7,590 nt of DNA from JAYQPQ01 sp038145405 (GTDB lineage Bacteria > Pseudomonadota > Gammaproteobacteria > Pseudomonadales > GM7GCV1): the NCBI GenBank assembly GCA_038145405.1, contig JAYQPQ010000072.1, positions 1-7,590 of the forward strand, read 5' to 3'. This document shows, in pieces, positions 1-6,239 of the stretch. The notes beneath the pieces are model-generated. The model made no database searches and had not been told where the DNA came from. It saw only the letters and a program-made list of their open reading frames with translations. Position numbers and translations under genes: made by a program. Within the stretch, counting starts at the first letter, position 1; the number at the start of each line of letters is the position of its first letter.

Positions 1-348
1 GAATGTCCGGTCGGGCATAGCCCAGTTGGGCCGGGGATCGTCGATGAGCAGCTCAATGCGAACCCTGAGCACTTCGGCATCCTGCCGCAGCTGCTCTGGC
101 GGCGGGGCGTCGTAGTTCACGCCCAGCACCCTCACCTGCCCGGCATGCGCTGCGGCGAAAGTTGCCAGTTCAGGCATCTCGGCGATACAGGGGCCGCACC
201 ACACGGCCCAGTAATTGAGGAAGATCAACTGGCTGGGATCCTGCAGATCGAGGCGTCCACCATCGAGCAGTCGCGGCCCATCGCCAGCGCTGCAGGCCGT
301 CAGCCCTGCCAGCAGGAGGCAGATGCTAGCCCCGGTTCGAAGTTTCAT
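1..348 (-). CDS. TlpA/ResA-like thioredoxin-fold lipoprotein (3' end outside window)
   Basis: This is the first 116 residues of a membrane-anchored thiol-disulfide oxidoreductase; the frame is still open at base 1, so the C-terminus is missing. The N-terminus is a lipoprotein signal: K2 and R4, a hydrophobic stretch at about 7-16, and the lipobox LTAC with the lipidated Cys at residue 19. A thioredoxin fold follows, with the active site WCGPC at residues 50-54 preceded by LNYWAVWC, typical of TlpA/ResA proteins. The cis-Pro loop would lie beyond the window. By family knowledge such proteins reduce or exchange disulfides of secreted proteins on the periplasmic side; the substrate here is unknown. 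The ATG at 348 is chosen because it gives an intact lipobox and is preceded by a GGAAA stretch about 6 bases upstream. It lies inside the end of yihY (23-base overlap), so the two are probably co-transcribed and coupled. The family is certain, the exact role is not. Confidence 0.85.
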   Translation of the reverse strand, partial: MKLRTGASICLLLAGLTACSAGDGPRLLDGGRLDLQDPSQLIFLNYWAVWCGPCIAEMPELATFAAAHAGQVRVLGVNYDAPPPEQLRQDAEVLRVRIELLIDDPRPNWAMPDRTF

Positions 349-1594
349 CGGTGTTTCCAGATTGAAAGAGTTCGGCCAGGCTCAGCTCCAGGCTCTCGCG
401 AGCCTCGTCGCGCACGGCATCCACAAGGCCATTGTACCTGCCCATCCAGGGGTGGTGAGCGTTGACGCGCTCGGGAATCGGCGCCACGTTTTCCACAAGA
501 TCGTCACCCATCAGTTCCAGCATTTGCCAGACGCTCATTTGCGACAGATCGCGAATCAACACATAGCGTCCCTGTTGGGTCAGGGTGATCACCTTGCGCG
601 CCAGCAACTGATTGCGCAGCTCGTGCCACTGCGCACTCGGCAGGCCCGAGGCCAGCATGCGGCGATCGCTCATTGCCAGCCCCTTGAGTTGGGCCTTGTG
701 GAACATGGCCAGCGCCATCAGCAACGCCTGGGATCGACCGTAGCGCACGCCGTCTACTTCGGCAAAAAAGGTTTCCGTGGCGCGCACAAATTCGGCGCCG
801 GCCAGAATGATTATCCAGCTGAAATAGATCCACAGCAGAAACAGGGGCACGATAGAAAAGGCCCCGTAGATGCTCCTGAACCCGGTATTGGACACGATCA
901 GACCAAACATGGCCTTGGCCGCCTCGAACACCAGCATGGCGACGAGGCCGCCGATGGCGGCATTCTTGAACAACACCCGGGTATTGGGAACAGCCTTGTA
1001 GAGAAGCGAAAAGGCCAGGGCTGTCATCAGCCAAGGCAGATATTCCAGCAGCGCCAGAATGCGCCCCGAGATCTCGGCATTGTCGGTAATGATGCGCAGC
1101 GACAGTAGATAAGTGTTAATCATCAGTCCGGCGCCAAGCAGCAGCGGTCCCAGGCTCAGCACGGCCCAGTAGACCAGAAAACTGCTCACGCCACTGCGCC
1201 GTCCTGGCGCACCCCAGATGCGGTTGAACACCTTTTCGATATTGACCAGCATCAAATAGGCCGTCACCACCAGTAAAATGATCCCCGGCGCGCTCAGCAG
1301 GCGGGCCTGCGACGAAAAATCCCGCAGATAGCTGAACAGGCCGGCACCGGCACTGGGCAACATATTGGCCAGAATAAGCTCCTCTACCTGAGCGCTGAGG
1401 GAGGCAAAGCTAGGCACCAACGAGAGTACGGTAAACATCACGGTAAGCAGCGGAACCAGAGCGAACAGGGTCATGTAGGTGAGGGCCGCGGCGCTGTGCT
1501 GGCAGCCGTCCTGGGTAAAGCGCCGCGTCACCAATTTCAGGTAGAACAGGGCGAGCTGAAAAAATTTACCGATTCGTAAGACGCGGCGAGGCAT
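326..1594 (-). CDS. yihY: YihY/BrkB (UPF0761) family inner-membrane protein
   Basis: This is a polytopic inner-membrane protein of the YihY/UPF0761 family. Older records call it ribonuclease BN, but true RNase BN is the unrelated ElaC-type enzyme, so that name should not be used. Counting from the ATG at 1594 (422 aa), hydrophobic segments lie at about residues 39-60, 102-122, 138-162, 185-202, 212-233 and 245-270, giving six helices. The family signature AAALTYMTLFALVPLLTV covers the first. A soluble C-terminal part of about 140 residues follows, rich in Leu and charged residues, as in the long pseudomonad homologues. The start is uncertain: a GTG at 1624 and an ATG at 1606 are also in frame, and none has a good Shine-Dalgarno. 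I chose 1594 because it leaves an N-terminal lead closest in length to the homologues I recall. The molecular function of the family is not established. The gene is divergent from the arsC-like gene and overlaps the downstream lipoprotein gene. Confidence 0.88.
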   Translation of the reverse strand: MPRRVLRIGKFFQLALFYLKLVTRRFTQDGCQHSAAALTYMTLFALVPLLTVMFTVLSLVPSFASLSAQVEELILANMLPSAGAGLFSYLRDFSSQARLLSAPGIILLVVTAYLMLVNIEKVFNRIWGAPGRRSGVSSFLVYWAVLSLGPLLLGAGLMINTYLLSLRIITDNAEISGRILALLEYLPWLMTALAFSLLYKAVPNTRVLFKNAAIGGLVAMLVFEAAKAMFGLIVSNTGFRSIYGAFSIVPLFLLWIYFSWIIILAGAEFVRATETFFAEVDGVRYGRSQALLMALAMFHKAQLKGLAMSDRRMLASGLPSAQWHELRNQLLARKVITLTQQGRYVLIRDLSQMSVWQMLELMGDDLVENVAPIPERVNAHHPWMGRYNGLVDAVRDEARESLELSLAELFQSGNTDETSNRG

Positions 1595-1601
1595 TGCAAG
1601 G

Positions 1602-1630
1602 TTCATGCTGGCTGGTGAAATCACTACAAT
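1602..1630 (+). promoter_or_regulatory. Candidate sigma70 promoter for the arsC-wrbA-sppA-dapD string
   Basis: TACAAT at 1625-1630 is a 5/6 match to the -10 consensus. TTCATG at 1602-1607 is a weak -35 (3/6) at the ideal 17-base spacing. Transcription would begin around 1637, leaving a leader of about 23 bases before the ATG at 1660. The same bases read on the minus strand give TATTGT (1631 to 1626), a weaker -10 that could serve yihY, so divergent overlapping promoters are possible. The evidence is sequence match only. Confidence 0.4.
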
Positions 1631-1659
1631 AGCCGCTCATTCCTGCTACCGCCAGCGCC

Positions 1660-2010
1660 ATGAGTTCCGTCACCATCTACCATAATCCACGTTGCTCCAA
1701 GTCGCGCCAGACCCTGGCTCTGTTGCAGGAGCGGGGAATCAAGCCCGACATTGTGCTCTATCTGGAGCAAGTCCCCGATCCAGACCAGTTGGCCAGCCTC
1801 TGTCGCCAACTCGGCCTCAGCCCGCGCCAGCTGCTGCGCACCGGCGAGGCGGAATATCGCCAGCTCGACCTCGACGATCCAGCGCTAGACGATAAAGCCA
1901 TACTGCAAGCCATGGCCGAGCATCCCCGCCTGATCGAGCGTCCCATCGTCGTCAAGGGCAATAAAGCCGTGCTCGGACGTCCGCCAGAAAACGTACTGGA
2001 GTTAATCTAG
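1660..2010 (+). CDS. arsC: ArsC-family arsenate reductase (glutaredoxin type)
   Basis: This 116-residue protein is a full-length member of the glutaredoxin-coupled ArsC family, which reduces arsenate to arsenite through a Cys-arsenate intermediate resolved by glutathione and glutaredoxin. The sequence keeps the whole known active site of the plasmid R773 enzyme at the same numbering: Cys12 in HNPRCSKSR, and the arginine triad Arg60, Arg94 (LIERP) and Arg107 (LGRPPE). The C-terminal GRPPENVLELI is also typical. No arsR, arsB, acr3 or arsH is nearby. The position beside wrbA and yihY matches the chromosomal YfgD-type paralogue of pseudomonads rather than a resistance operon, so its physiological job may be a general redox one. 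The ATG at 1660 has no strong Shine-Dalgarno, but it gives the conserved short N-terminus. The stop is 4 bases before wrbA. Family assignment is firm, physiological arsenate reduction is inferred. Confidence 0.9.
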   Translation: MSSVTIYHNPRCSKSRQTLALLQERGIKPDIVLYLEQVPDPDQLASLCRQLGLSPRQLLRTGEAEYRQLDLDDPALDDKAILQAMAEHPRLIERPIVVKGNKAVLGRPPENVLELI

Positions 2011-2014
2011 CCTC

Positions 2015-2611
2015 ATGGCCCGCATACTGGTGCTCTACTACAGCCGCTTTGGCGCCACGCGCCAGATGGCAGAACACATCGCCGAGGGCGTCGAGACGGT
2101 GCCCGGCTGCGAGGCCATTCTGCGCACGGTGCCCGCTGTGTCGCAGGTTACCGAAGCCATTGAGGCACCGGTACCCGATAGCGGTCCAGCCTATTGCACC
2201 TATGATGAACTGGTAGCCTGCGACGCTCTGGTGCTGGGCAGTCCAACGCGCTTTGGCAATATGGCAGCGCCGCTTAAATACTTTCTCGACGGCACCGGAT
2301 CGCTCTGGATGCAGGGCAAACTGGCCGGCAAACCCGCTGCGGTCTTTACTTCGACCAGCAGCATGCACGGCGGCCAGGAGACCACCTTGTTGAGCATGAT
2401 GCTGCCGCTGCTGCATCACGGCATGCTCATTACCGGCATCCCCTTCACCCAGCCGGAGATCAACACGACCGGCACGGGTGGCACGCCCTATGGGCCATCA
2501 CATCTGGCTGGCACCCGCTCCGACCGCCCGCTCTCAACCCAGGAGATCGCGCTGTGTCGCGCTCAGGGTGAACGGATCGCACGGCTGAGCGTGCGCCTGG
2601 GGAGCGCATGA
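2015..2611 (+). CDS. wrbA: WrbA-type NAD(P)H:quinone oxidoreductase
   Basis: This 198-residue flavodoxin-like protein is a WrbA (type IV) NAD(P)H:quinone oxidoreductase, a cytoplasmic FMN enzyme that carries out two-electron reduction of quinones and so limits semiquinone and superoxide formation. Visible signatures are the FMN phosphate loop YYSRFGATRQMA (residues 8-19), the isoalloxazine-contacting segment GSPTRFGNMAAPLKYFLD (75-92), the WrbA-specific GSLWMQGKLAGKPAAVF (95-111), and TSTSSMHGGQETT (112-124). The later GTGGTPYGPSH (153-163) is also typical of WrbA and absent from ordinary flavodoxins. Length is usual for the family. The start at 2015 gives the conserved MARILVLYYS; a GGAG lies 13 bases upstream, which is distant, so ribosomes may be carried over from the arsC stop 4 bases away. 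The stop overlaps the next gene in an ATGA. Confidence in the family is very high. Confidence 0.95.
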   Translation: MARILVLYYSRFGATRQMAEHIAEGVETVPGCEAILRTVPAVSQVTEAIEAPVPDSGPAYCTYDELVACDALVLGSPTRFGNMAAPLKYFLDGTGSLWMQGKLAGKPAAVFTSTSSMHGGQETTLLSMMLPLLHHGMLITGIPFTQPEINTTGTGGTPYGPSHLAGTRSDRPLSTQEIALCRAQGERIARLSVRLGSA

Positions 2612-2976
2612 ACTACCTGTGTCGGGCCAAGTGGGCGCGCCTCACCAGCCTGACGCTGCTGGCCGCACTCGTGCTTTACCTGACCTGGCATCAATTCAAT
2701 CAGGGCCAGGATGCCTGGTTTCGCTGGTCGGTCAGCGTAGTACCGCTGCTGGGGTTTTTCCCCGGTCTGATCAAAGCACAGTTTCGCACCGGGTCCTGGC
2801 TGTGTTTTTTGCTGCTGCTGTATTTTTCCGGCTTCACTCTCGCCGCTGGCATGCCCGGTAATACCCTGGGTGATGCACTGGCCATCGGCTTGACAGTCAG
2901 TCTATTTATCAGCGCCATGCTGTTCTCGCGCTGGCAACAGCGCGCCAATCTGAGCCAAGGAGTTCAGCCCTCATGA
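2608..2976 (+). CDS. DUF2069 family small inner-membrane protein
   Basis: This 122-residue protein is very hydrophobic, with four predicted membrane segments at about residues 12-28, 39-55, 63-80 and 88-106, short charged loops and a polar tail. The pattern, including the VVPLLGFFPGLIKAQFRTGSW-like segment around 44-64 and the LYFSGF that follows, fits DUF2069, a family of small gammaproteobacterial membrane proteins that I recall lying just downstream of wrbA in Pseudomonas. Its function is not known. The start ATG at 2608 is preceded by GGGGAG (2599-2604) and overlaps the wrbA stop by 4 bases; its own stop overlaps the sppA start in the same way. The family call rests on recognition and context; the membrane topology is directly visible. 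Confidence 0.8.
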   Translation: MNYLCRAKWARLTSLTLLAALVLYLTWHQFNQGQDAWFRWSVSVVPLLGFFPGLIKAQFRTGSWLCFLLLLYFSGFTLAAGMPGNTLGDALAIGLTVSLFISAMLFSRWQQRANLSQGVQPS

Positions 2977-4820
2977 CGGACCAACGCCACCCCCTGCGAC
3001 GCTTTTTCAGCGGTCTCGGCCGCATTCTGTCGGTCACCCGGTCCATTATTTCCGGCCTGATCAGCCTGGTCTTCATTCTGGTTTTTCTGGCGCTGTTGGG
3101 CAGTCTGATCGGCGAACGCGGCCTCAGCGTGCCGGAACAGGGAGCCCTGCGTCTGGATCTGAATGGCACTCTGGTCGACCAACGCAGTTATGCCGATCCC
3201 CTGACCCAATTGATCAACCCCAATGCGCCGGGCGAATTTGTCGTGCGCGAGCTGGAAGCTGCCCTGTTGCATGCTGCCGAAGATGACCGCATACAGGCTG
3301 TCTTTCTGCTCCTGCACGACTTCCAGGGCGGTGGTACCAGCAAGATCGACGAACTAGGCGCCGCCCTGCTGCAGTTTCGTGCCAGCGGCAAACCGGTCAT
3401 CGCGCTGGCCGACAATTACAGCCAGCAACAATATCTGTTCGCCAGTTACGCCTCGGAAATCATTCTGCATCCCATGGGCATGGTGGATGTGCGGGGCTTT
3501 GCCGCCTACCAACCCTATCTCGGCGAGGCACTGGAAAAGCTGTCGGTCAACCTGCACGTATTCCGCACCGGGGAATATAAGGATGCCGTGGAACCGCTCA
3601 TCGCTAGCTCCATGTCCCAAGCCTCGCGCACGCAGAACCAGATGTTGCTGGATGATCTCTGGCAGACCTATGCCGGCGGGGTAAGCGAACGACGTCAGTT
3701 GTCCAGAGAACGCTTTGACCGCTACGTCAATCAGCTCGACCAGGTGCTGTTGGAAGCTGCTGGCGACTCGGCTCAGGCAGCGCTCGAGGCTGGCCTGGTC
3801 GATCGTGTCATGTCGCGCGACGATTCGCTGGCCTACAGCATCAAGCTGGCCGGTGCCAACCCGGAAGGTGATTTCTACTCCCACATCAACCTTGGTGCCT
3901 ACTACCAGATCGAAGGCCTTGCTACCCGTCCCGATCGGCGCCCGCAGATTGGCCTGATCGTCGCCAGCGGTACCATTGTCGACGGCAGCCCGGGCGCCGG
4001 CGCCATCGGCGGTGATTCGCTGGCTTACCTGCTGCGTCAGACCCGCCTGAACGAGGACCTCGCTGCCCTGGTGTTGCGCGTGGACAGCCCGGGGGGCAGT
4101 GCCTTTGCCTCCGAGCTGATCCGCAACGAACTGCAGCTTTTCCAGCGCCAGGGTATCCCGGTAGTGGTCTCCATGGGCTCGGTCGCAGCCTCCGGCGGCT
4201 ATTGGATTGCCACCGCGTCCGATCATATCGTCGCCACACCGGCCACCATTACCGGCAGCATCGGCGTGTTTTCACTCTTTCCCACCCTGGAAGACAGCCT
4301 GGCGCGCATTGGCGTTTACTCTGATGGCGTGCAAACTGCACCTTTCTCCGATGCCATGCAGCTAGATCGGCCACTGAGCGAAGCCGCCAGTCAGGTGATT
4401 CAGGCGCGGGTCGACTTTATCTATCGCCAGTTTCTCGATCTGGTATCCGAAGCGCGATCCATTCCCACCGCCGATCTCGAGCCCCTGGCCGGCGGCCGCG
4501 TCTGGACCGGGCGCCAGGGTCTGGAATTGGGACTGGTCGACAGCCTCGGCGATCTGGATGATGCCACCCGACGCGCTGCCGAACTGGCCGGCATCACCGA
4601 CTACCAGGTGCACGAGATTGAACCGCCGCTGAGTTTCGCGGAGCAGCTGACTCGCGTTATCAGTCAGGGTGTGAGCACCCTCGCCTCGGATCGCCCGGCA
4701 CTGCTTAGCCGTCTGCAGACCTGGCTGGGTACCTCCCTGCCCGCATCGGCACTGAGCTTGAACGATCCGCAGGGTTTGTTCCTCTACTGTGTGCTTTGCA
4801 CGGCGGGCTCGTCGCTGTGA
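2973..4820 (+). CDS. sppA: SppA signal peptide peptidase, 67K type (S49 family)
   Basis: This 615-residue protein is the long, two-domain form of signal peptide peptidase A (protease IV). It is an inner-membrane serine protease that degrades signal peptides after cleavage by leader peptidase, with its active sites facing the periplasm. A basic N-terminus (residues 1-23) and one membrane helix at about 25-46 anchor it. The N-terminal S49-like domain carries the catalytic Lys at residue 203 (RTGEYKDAVEP). The C-terminal domain carries the nucleophile Ser at residue 407 in VAASGGYWIA, after the conserved LRVDSPGGSAFASE and before ATPATITGSIGVF. The positions are close to Lys209/Ser409 of E. coli SppA, so the enzyme should be active. 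The C-terminus ends with NDPQGLFLYC, which I recall as conserved in long SppAs. AAGGAG at 2957-2962 lies 10 bases before the ATG. The first and last four bases overlap the neighbouring genes. Confidence 0.95.
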   Translation: MTDQRHPLRRFFSGLGRILSVTRSIISGLISLVFILVFLALLGSLIGERGLSVPEQGALRLDLNGTLVDQRSYADPLTQLINPNAPGEFVVRELEAALLHAAEDDRIQAVFLLLHDFQGGGTSKIDELGAALLQFRASGKPVIALADNYSQQQYLFASYASEIILHPMGMVDVRGFAAYQPYLGEALEKLSVNLHVFRTGEYKDAVEPLIASSMSQASRTQNQMLLDDLWQTYAGGVSERRQLSRERFDRYVNQLDQVLLEAAGDSAQAALEAGLVDRVMSRDDSLAYSIKLAGANPEGDFYSHINLGAYYQIEGLATRPDRRPQIGLIVASGTIVDGSPGAGAIGGDSLAYLLRQTRLNEDLAALVLRVDSPGGSAFASELIRNELQLFQRQGIPVVVSMGSVAASGGYWIATASDHIVATPATITGSIGVFSLFPTLEDSLARIGVYSDGVQTAPFSDAMQLDRPLSEAASQVIQARVDFIYRQFLDLVSEARSIPTADLEPLAGGRVWTGRQGLELGLVDSLGDLDDATRRAAELAGITDYQVHEIEPPLSFAEQLTRVISQGVSTLASDRPALLSRLQTWLGTSLPASALSLNDPQGLFLYCVLCTAGSSL

Positions 4821-5170
4821 TTCAGCTTTACGGCATCGCCAACTGCGACAAGGTCAAAGCCAGCCGCACCTGGCTGGAGCGCGCCGGTCTGGACTATGCC
4901 TTTCACGATTTCCGCCAGCAGGGTCTGGAACGGGCCCAGGCCGAGCGCTGGTACAATGCACTCGGCGATGCTTTGATCAACCGGCGCAGCACGAGCTGGC
5001 GCCAGCTCAGCCCCAAGCAGCAGGCCATGCGCGATCGCCAGGCAGTGCTGGAGCTGATCCTGCAGCAGCCGACCCTGATACAACGGCCGGTGCTGGAGCG
5101 GGGCGAGCGCCTGCTGATCAATTTTTCGCCGGATCGCTACGCCGAATTTTTTACTAAGGATCTCCCATGA
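4817..5170 (+). CDS. yffB: YffB-type ArsC/Spx-fold protein
   Basis: This 117-residue protein belongs to the YffB branch of the ArsC/Spx family. From the GTG at 4817 it begins MIQLYGIANCDKVKASRTWLE, the usual YffB N-terminus, with the single Cys at residue 10. Later motifs are NRRSTSWRQL (55-64), LIQRPVL (87-93) and NFSPDRYAEFF (102-112). The Arg corresponding to ArsC Arg94 is kept (Arg90), but the position of Arg107 is a Phe, so arsenate reductase activity is not expected. YffB is described as a glutathione-binding, thiol-reductase-like protein of uncertain role. An in-frame ATG at 4796 would add seven residues; GTG is preferred because it restores the family N-terminus and makes a GTGA overlap with the sppA stop. 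The stop forms an ATGA with dapD. I recall pseudomonads also carrying this gene near dapD, which supports the call. Confidence 0.85.
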   Translation: MIQLYGIANCDKVKASRTWLERAGLDYAFHDFRQQGLERAQAERWYNALGDALINRRSTSWRQLSPKQQAMRDRQAVLELILQQPTLIQRPVLERGERLLINFSPDRYAEFFTKDLP

Positions 5171-6189
5171 CCCAACTATATGCCTACGGGATCGGCACGG
5201 GCACCCAGAATGCCCAGGGTAAGTGGCTGGAAGCCTGGTTCCCCCAGCCTTGCCTGCAGCCGGATGCCAAGCTGTCGAGTCTGCTTAGCCAATGGTTGGC
5301 GTTGAGCGGCCAGCCCCTCAGTGCAGATCAGGTGGCCAAACTGGCAGACCAACTGGGCGACCACAGCTATCATGCAGAGCGCCAGCTGCTGGAAAACCTG
5401 TCCCAGGGCGAGGGTACCTTGGTGCTCAGCATCCTGCCGGAGAATGTCGGACCGACCGATGTGCCTGCGGCCTACCTGAAATTGCAGCTGCTATCGCATC
5501 GGCTGGTGCGCCCACACCAGACCGATTTGACCGGCATCTTCGCCTGCCTGCCCAATGTGGCCTGGACTTCCGAGGGTGCCGTCGACCCGACGGAACTGGA
5601 GCAGCGCATCATGAACGCCCGTGCCCAGGGTCGCACCCTGGTCGTGCACAGTCTCGACAAGTTTCCGCGCCTCACCGACTATGTCGCTCCCTCGGGTGTG
5701 CGTATCGCCGATGCGTCGCGCGTGCGGCTGGGTGCCTATCTGGGTGAGGGCACCACCGTCATGCACGAGGGTTTTATTAACTATAACGCTGGCTGCGAAG
5801 GTCCCAACATGGTCGAAGGGCGCATCTCCGCCGGCGTTTTTGTCGGCGCTGGCTCCGACCTCGGCGGCGGCAGTTCCACCATGGGTACCCTGTCAGGGGG
5901 CGGCAACATCGTCATCTCGGTGGGCCGGGAATGCCTGCTTGGTGCCAACGCCGGCCTGGGCATTCCTCTGGGCGACCGCTGCACCGTTGAAGCCGGCCTC
6001 TATATCACGGCCGGCACCAAGGTGCGTTTACTGGACGATAGCGGTCAGGAGGTGGGTATCGTCAAAGCCGGCAGCCTGGCCGGCGAAAGCGGGCTACTGT
6101 TCCGCCGCAACTCCCTCACCGGAGCGGTGGAGTGTCTGGCCAATCGCAGTGCAATCGAGCTTAACCACGCCCTGCACGCGCACAACTAA
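5167..6189 (+). CDS. dapD: 2,3,4,5-tetrahydropyridine-2,6-dicarboxylate N-succinyltransferase
   Basis: DapD transfers a succinyl group from succinyl-CoA to tetrahydrodipicolinate in the succinylase branch of diaminopimelate/lysine synthesis, in the cytoplasm as a trimer. At 340 residues it is the long form found in Pseudomonas and actinobacteria, not the roughly 274-residue E. coli form. The N-terminal half (about 1-170) is the family-specific globular domain. Residues about 175-290 are a left-handed beta-helix of hexapeptide repeats, including LGAYLGEGTTVMHEGFINYN (188-207), MVEGRISAG (215-223), SDLGGGSSTMGTLSGGG (230-246) and LLGANAGLGIPLGD (257-270), which form the substrate and CoA sites in this family. 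A C-terminal region continues to 340. AAGGA at 5156-5160, six bases before the ATG, is the best ribosome binding site in the window and fixes the start. The start overlaps the yffB stop by four bases. The gene is normally essential because it feeds peptidoglycan synthesis. Confidence 0.96.
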   Translation: MTQLYAYGIGTGTQNAQGKWLEAWFPQPCLQPDAKLSSLLSQWLALSGQPLSADQVAKLADQLGDHSYHAERQLLENLSQGEGTLVLSILPENVGPTDVPAAYLKLQLLSHRLVRPHQTDLTGIFACLPNVAWTSEGAVDPTELEQRIMNARAQGRTLVVHSLDKFPRLTDYVAPSGVRIADASRVRLGAYLGEGTTVMHEGFINYNAGCEGPNMVEGRISAGVFVGAGSDLGGGSSTMGTLSGGGNIVISVGRECLLGANAGLGIPLGDRCTVEAGLYITAGTKVRLLDDSGQEVGIVKAGSLAGESGLLFRRNSLTGAVECLANRSAIELNHALHAHN

Positions 6190-6193
6190 CCTG

Positions 6194-6218
6194 GGGGCTC
6201 GACGCCCCGATTCCTTTC
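6194..6218 (+). terminator. Weak hairpin downstream of dapD, possible terminator or attenuator
   Basis: GGGGC (6194-6198) pairs with GCCCC (6204-6208) around a five-base loop, and the sequence continues ATTCCTTTCCT. The stem is GC-rich but only five pairs, and the tail has no uninterrupted T-run, so it is at best a partial terminator. It sits in the only gap of notable size in the plus-strand string (50 bases, 6190-6239). Readthrough into the protease gene is likely. No -10/-35 pair stands out in this gap. Confidence 0.3.
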
Positions 6219-6239
6219 CTGGAGAACTCGAACCTGAAC

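Noticed and set aside
215..1108. A 297-codon open frame on the plus strand opposite yihY
   Set aside because: Its translation is rich in His, Gln and Arg with no recognisable fold, as expected of the complement of a Leu-rich membrane protein. yihY on the other strand has clear family motifs over the same bases.
326..1594. Ribonuclease BN as the product of the YihY-family gene
   Set aside because: That annotation is a historical error for this membrane family; the protein has six hydrophobic helices and no nuclease motif.
1660..2010. An arsenic-resistance operon
   Set aside because: Apart from the arsC-like gene there is no arsR, arsB/acr3, arsA or arsH in the window, and the neighbours match the housekeeping chromosomal locus.
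3354..4226. A 290-codon open frame on the minus strand opposite sppA
   Set aside because: The sppA frame carries both catalytic residues and unbroken S49 motifs here; the antisense product resembles no family and follows from GC-rich codon use.
5700..6020. Gly-rich repetitive-looking coding sequence in dapD, considered as a tandem repeat
   Set aside because: The periodicity is that of hexapeptide turns of the left-handed beta-helix at the protein level, with no matching DNA repeat unit.
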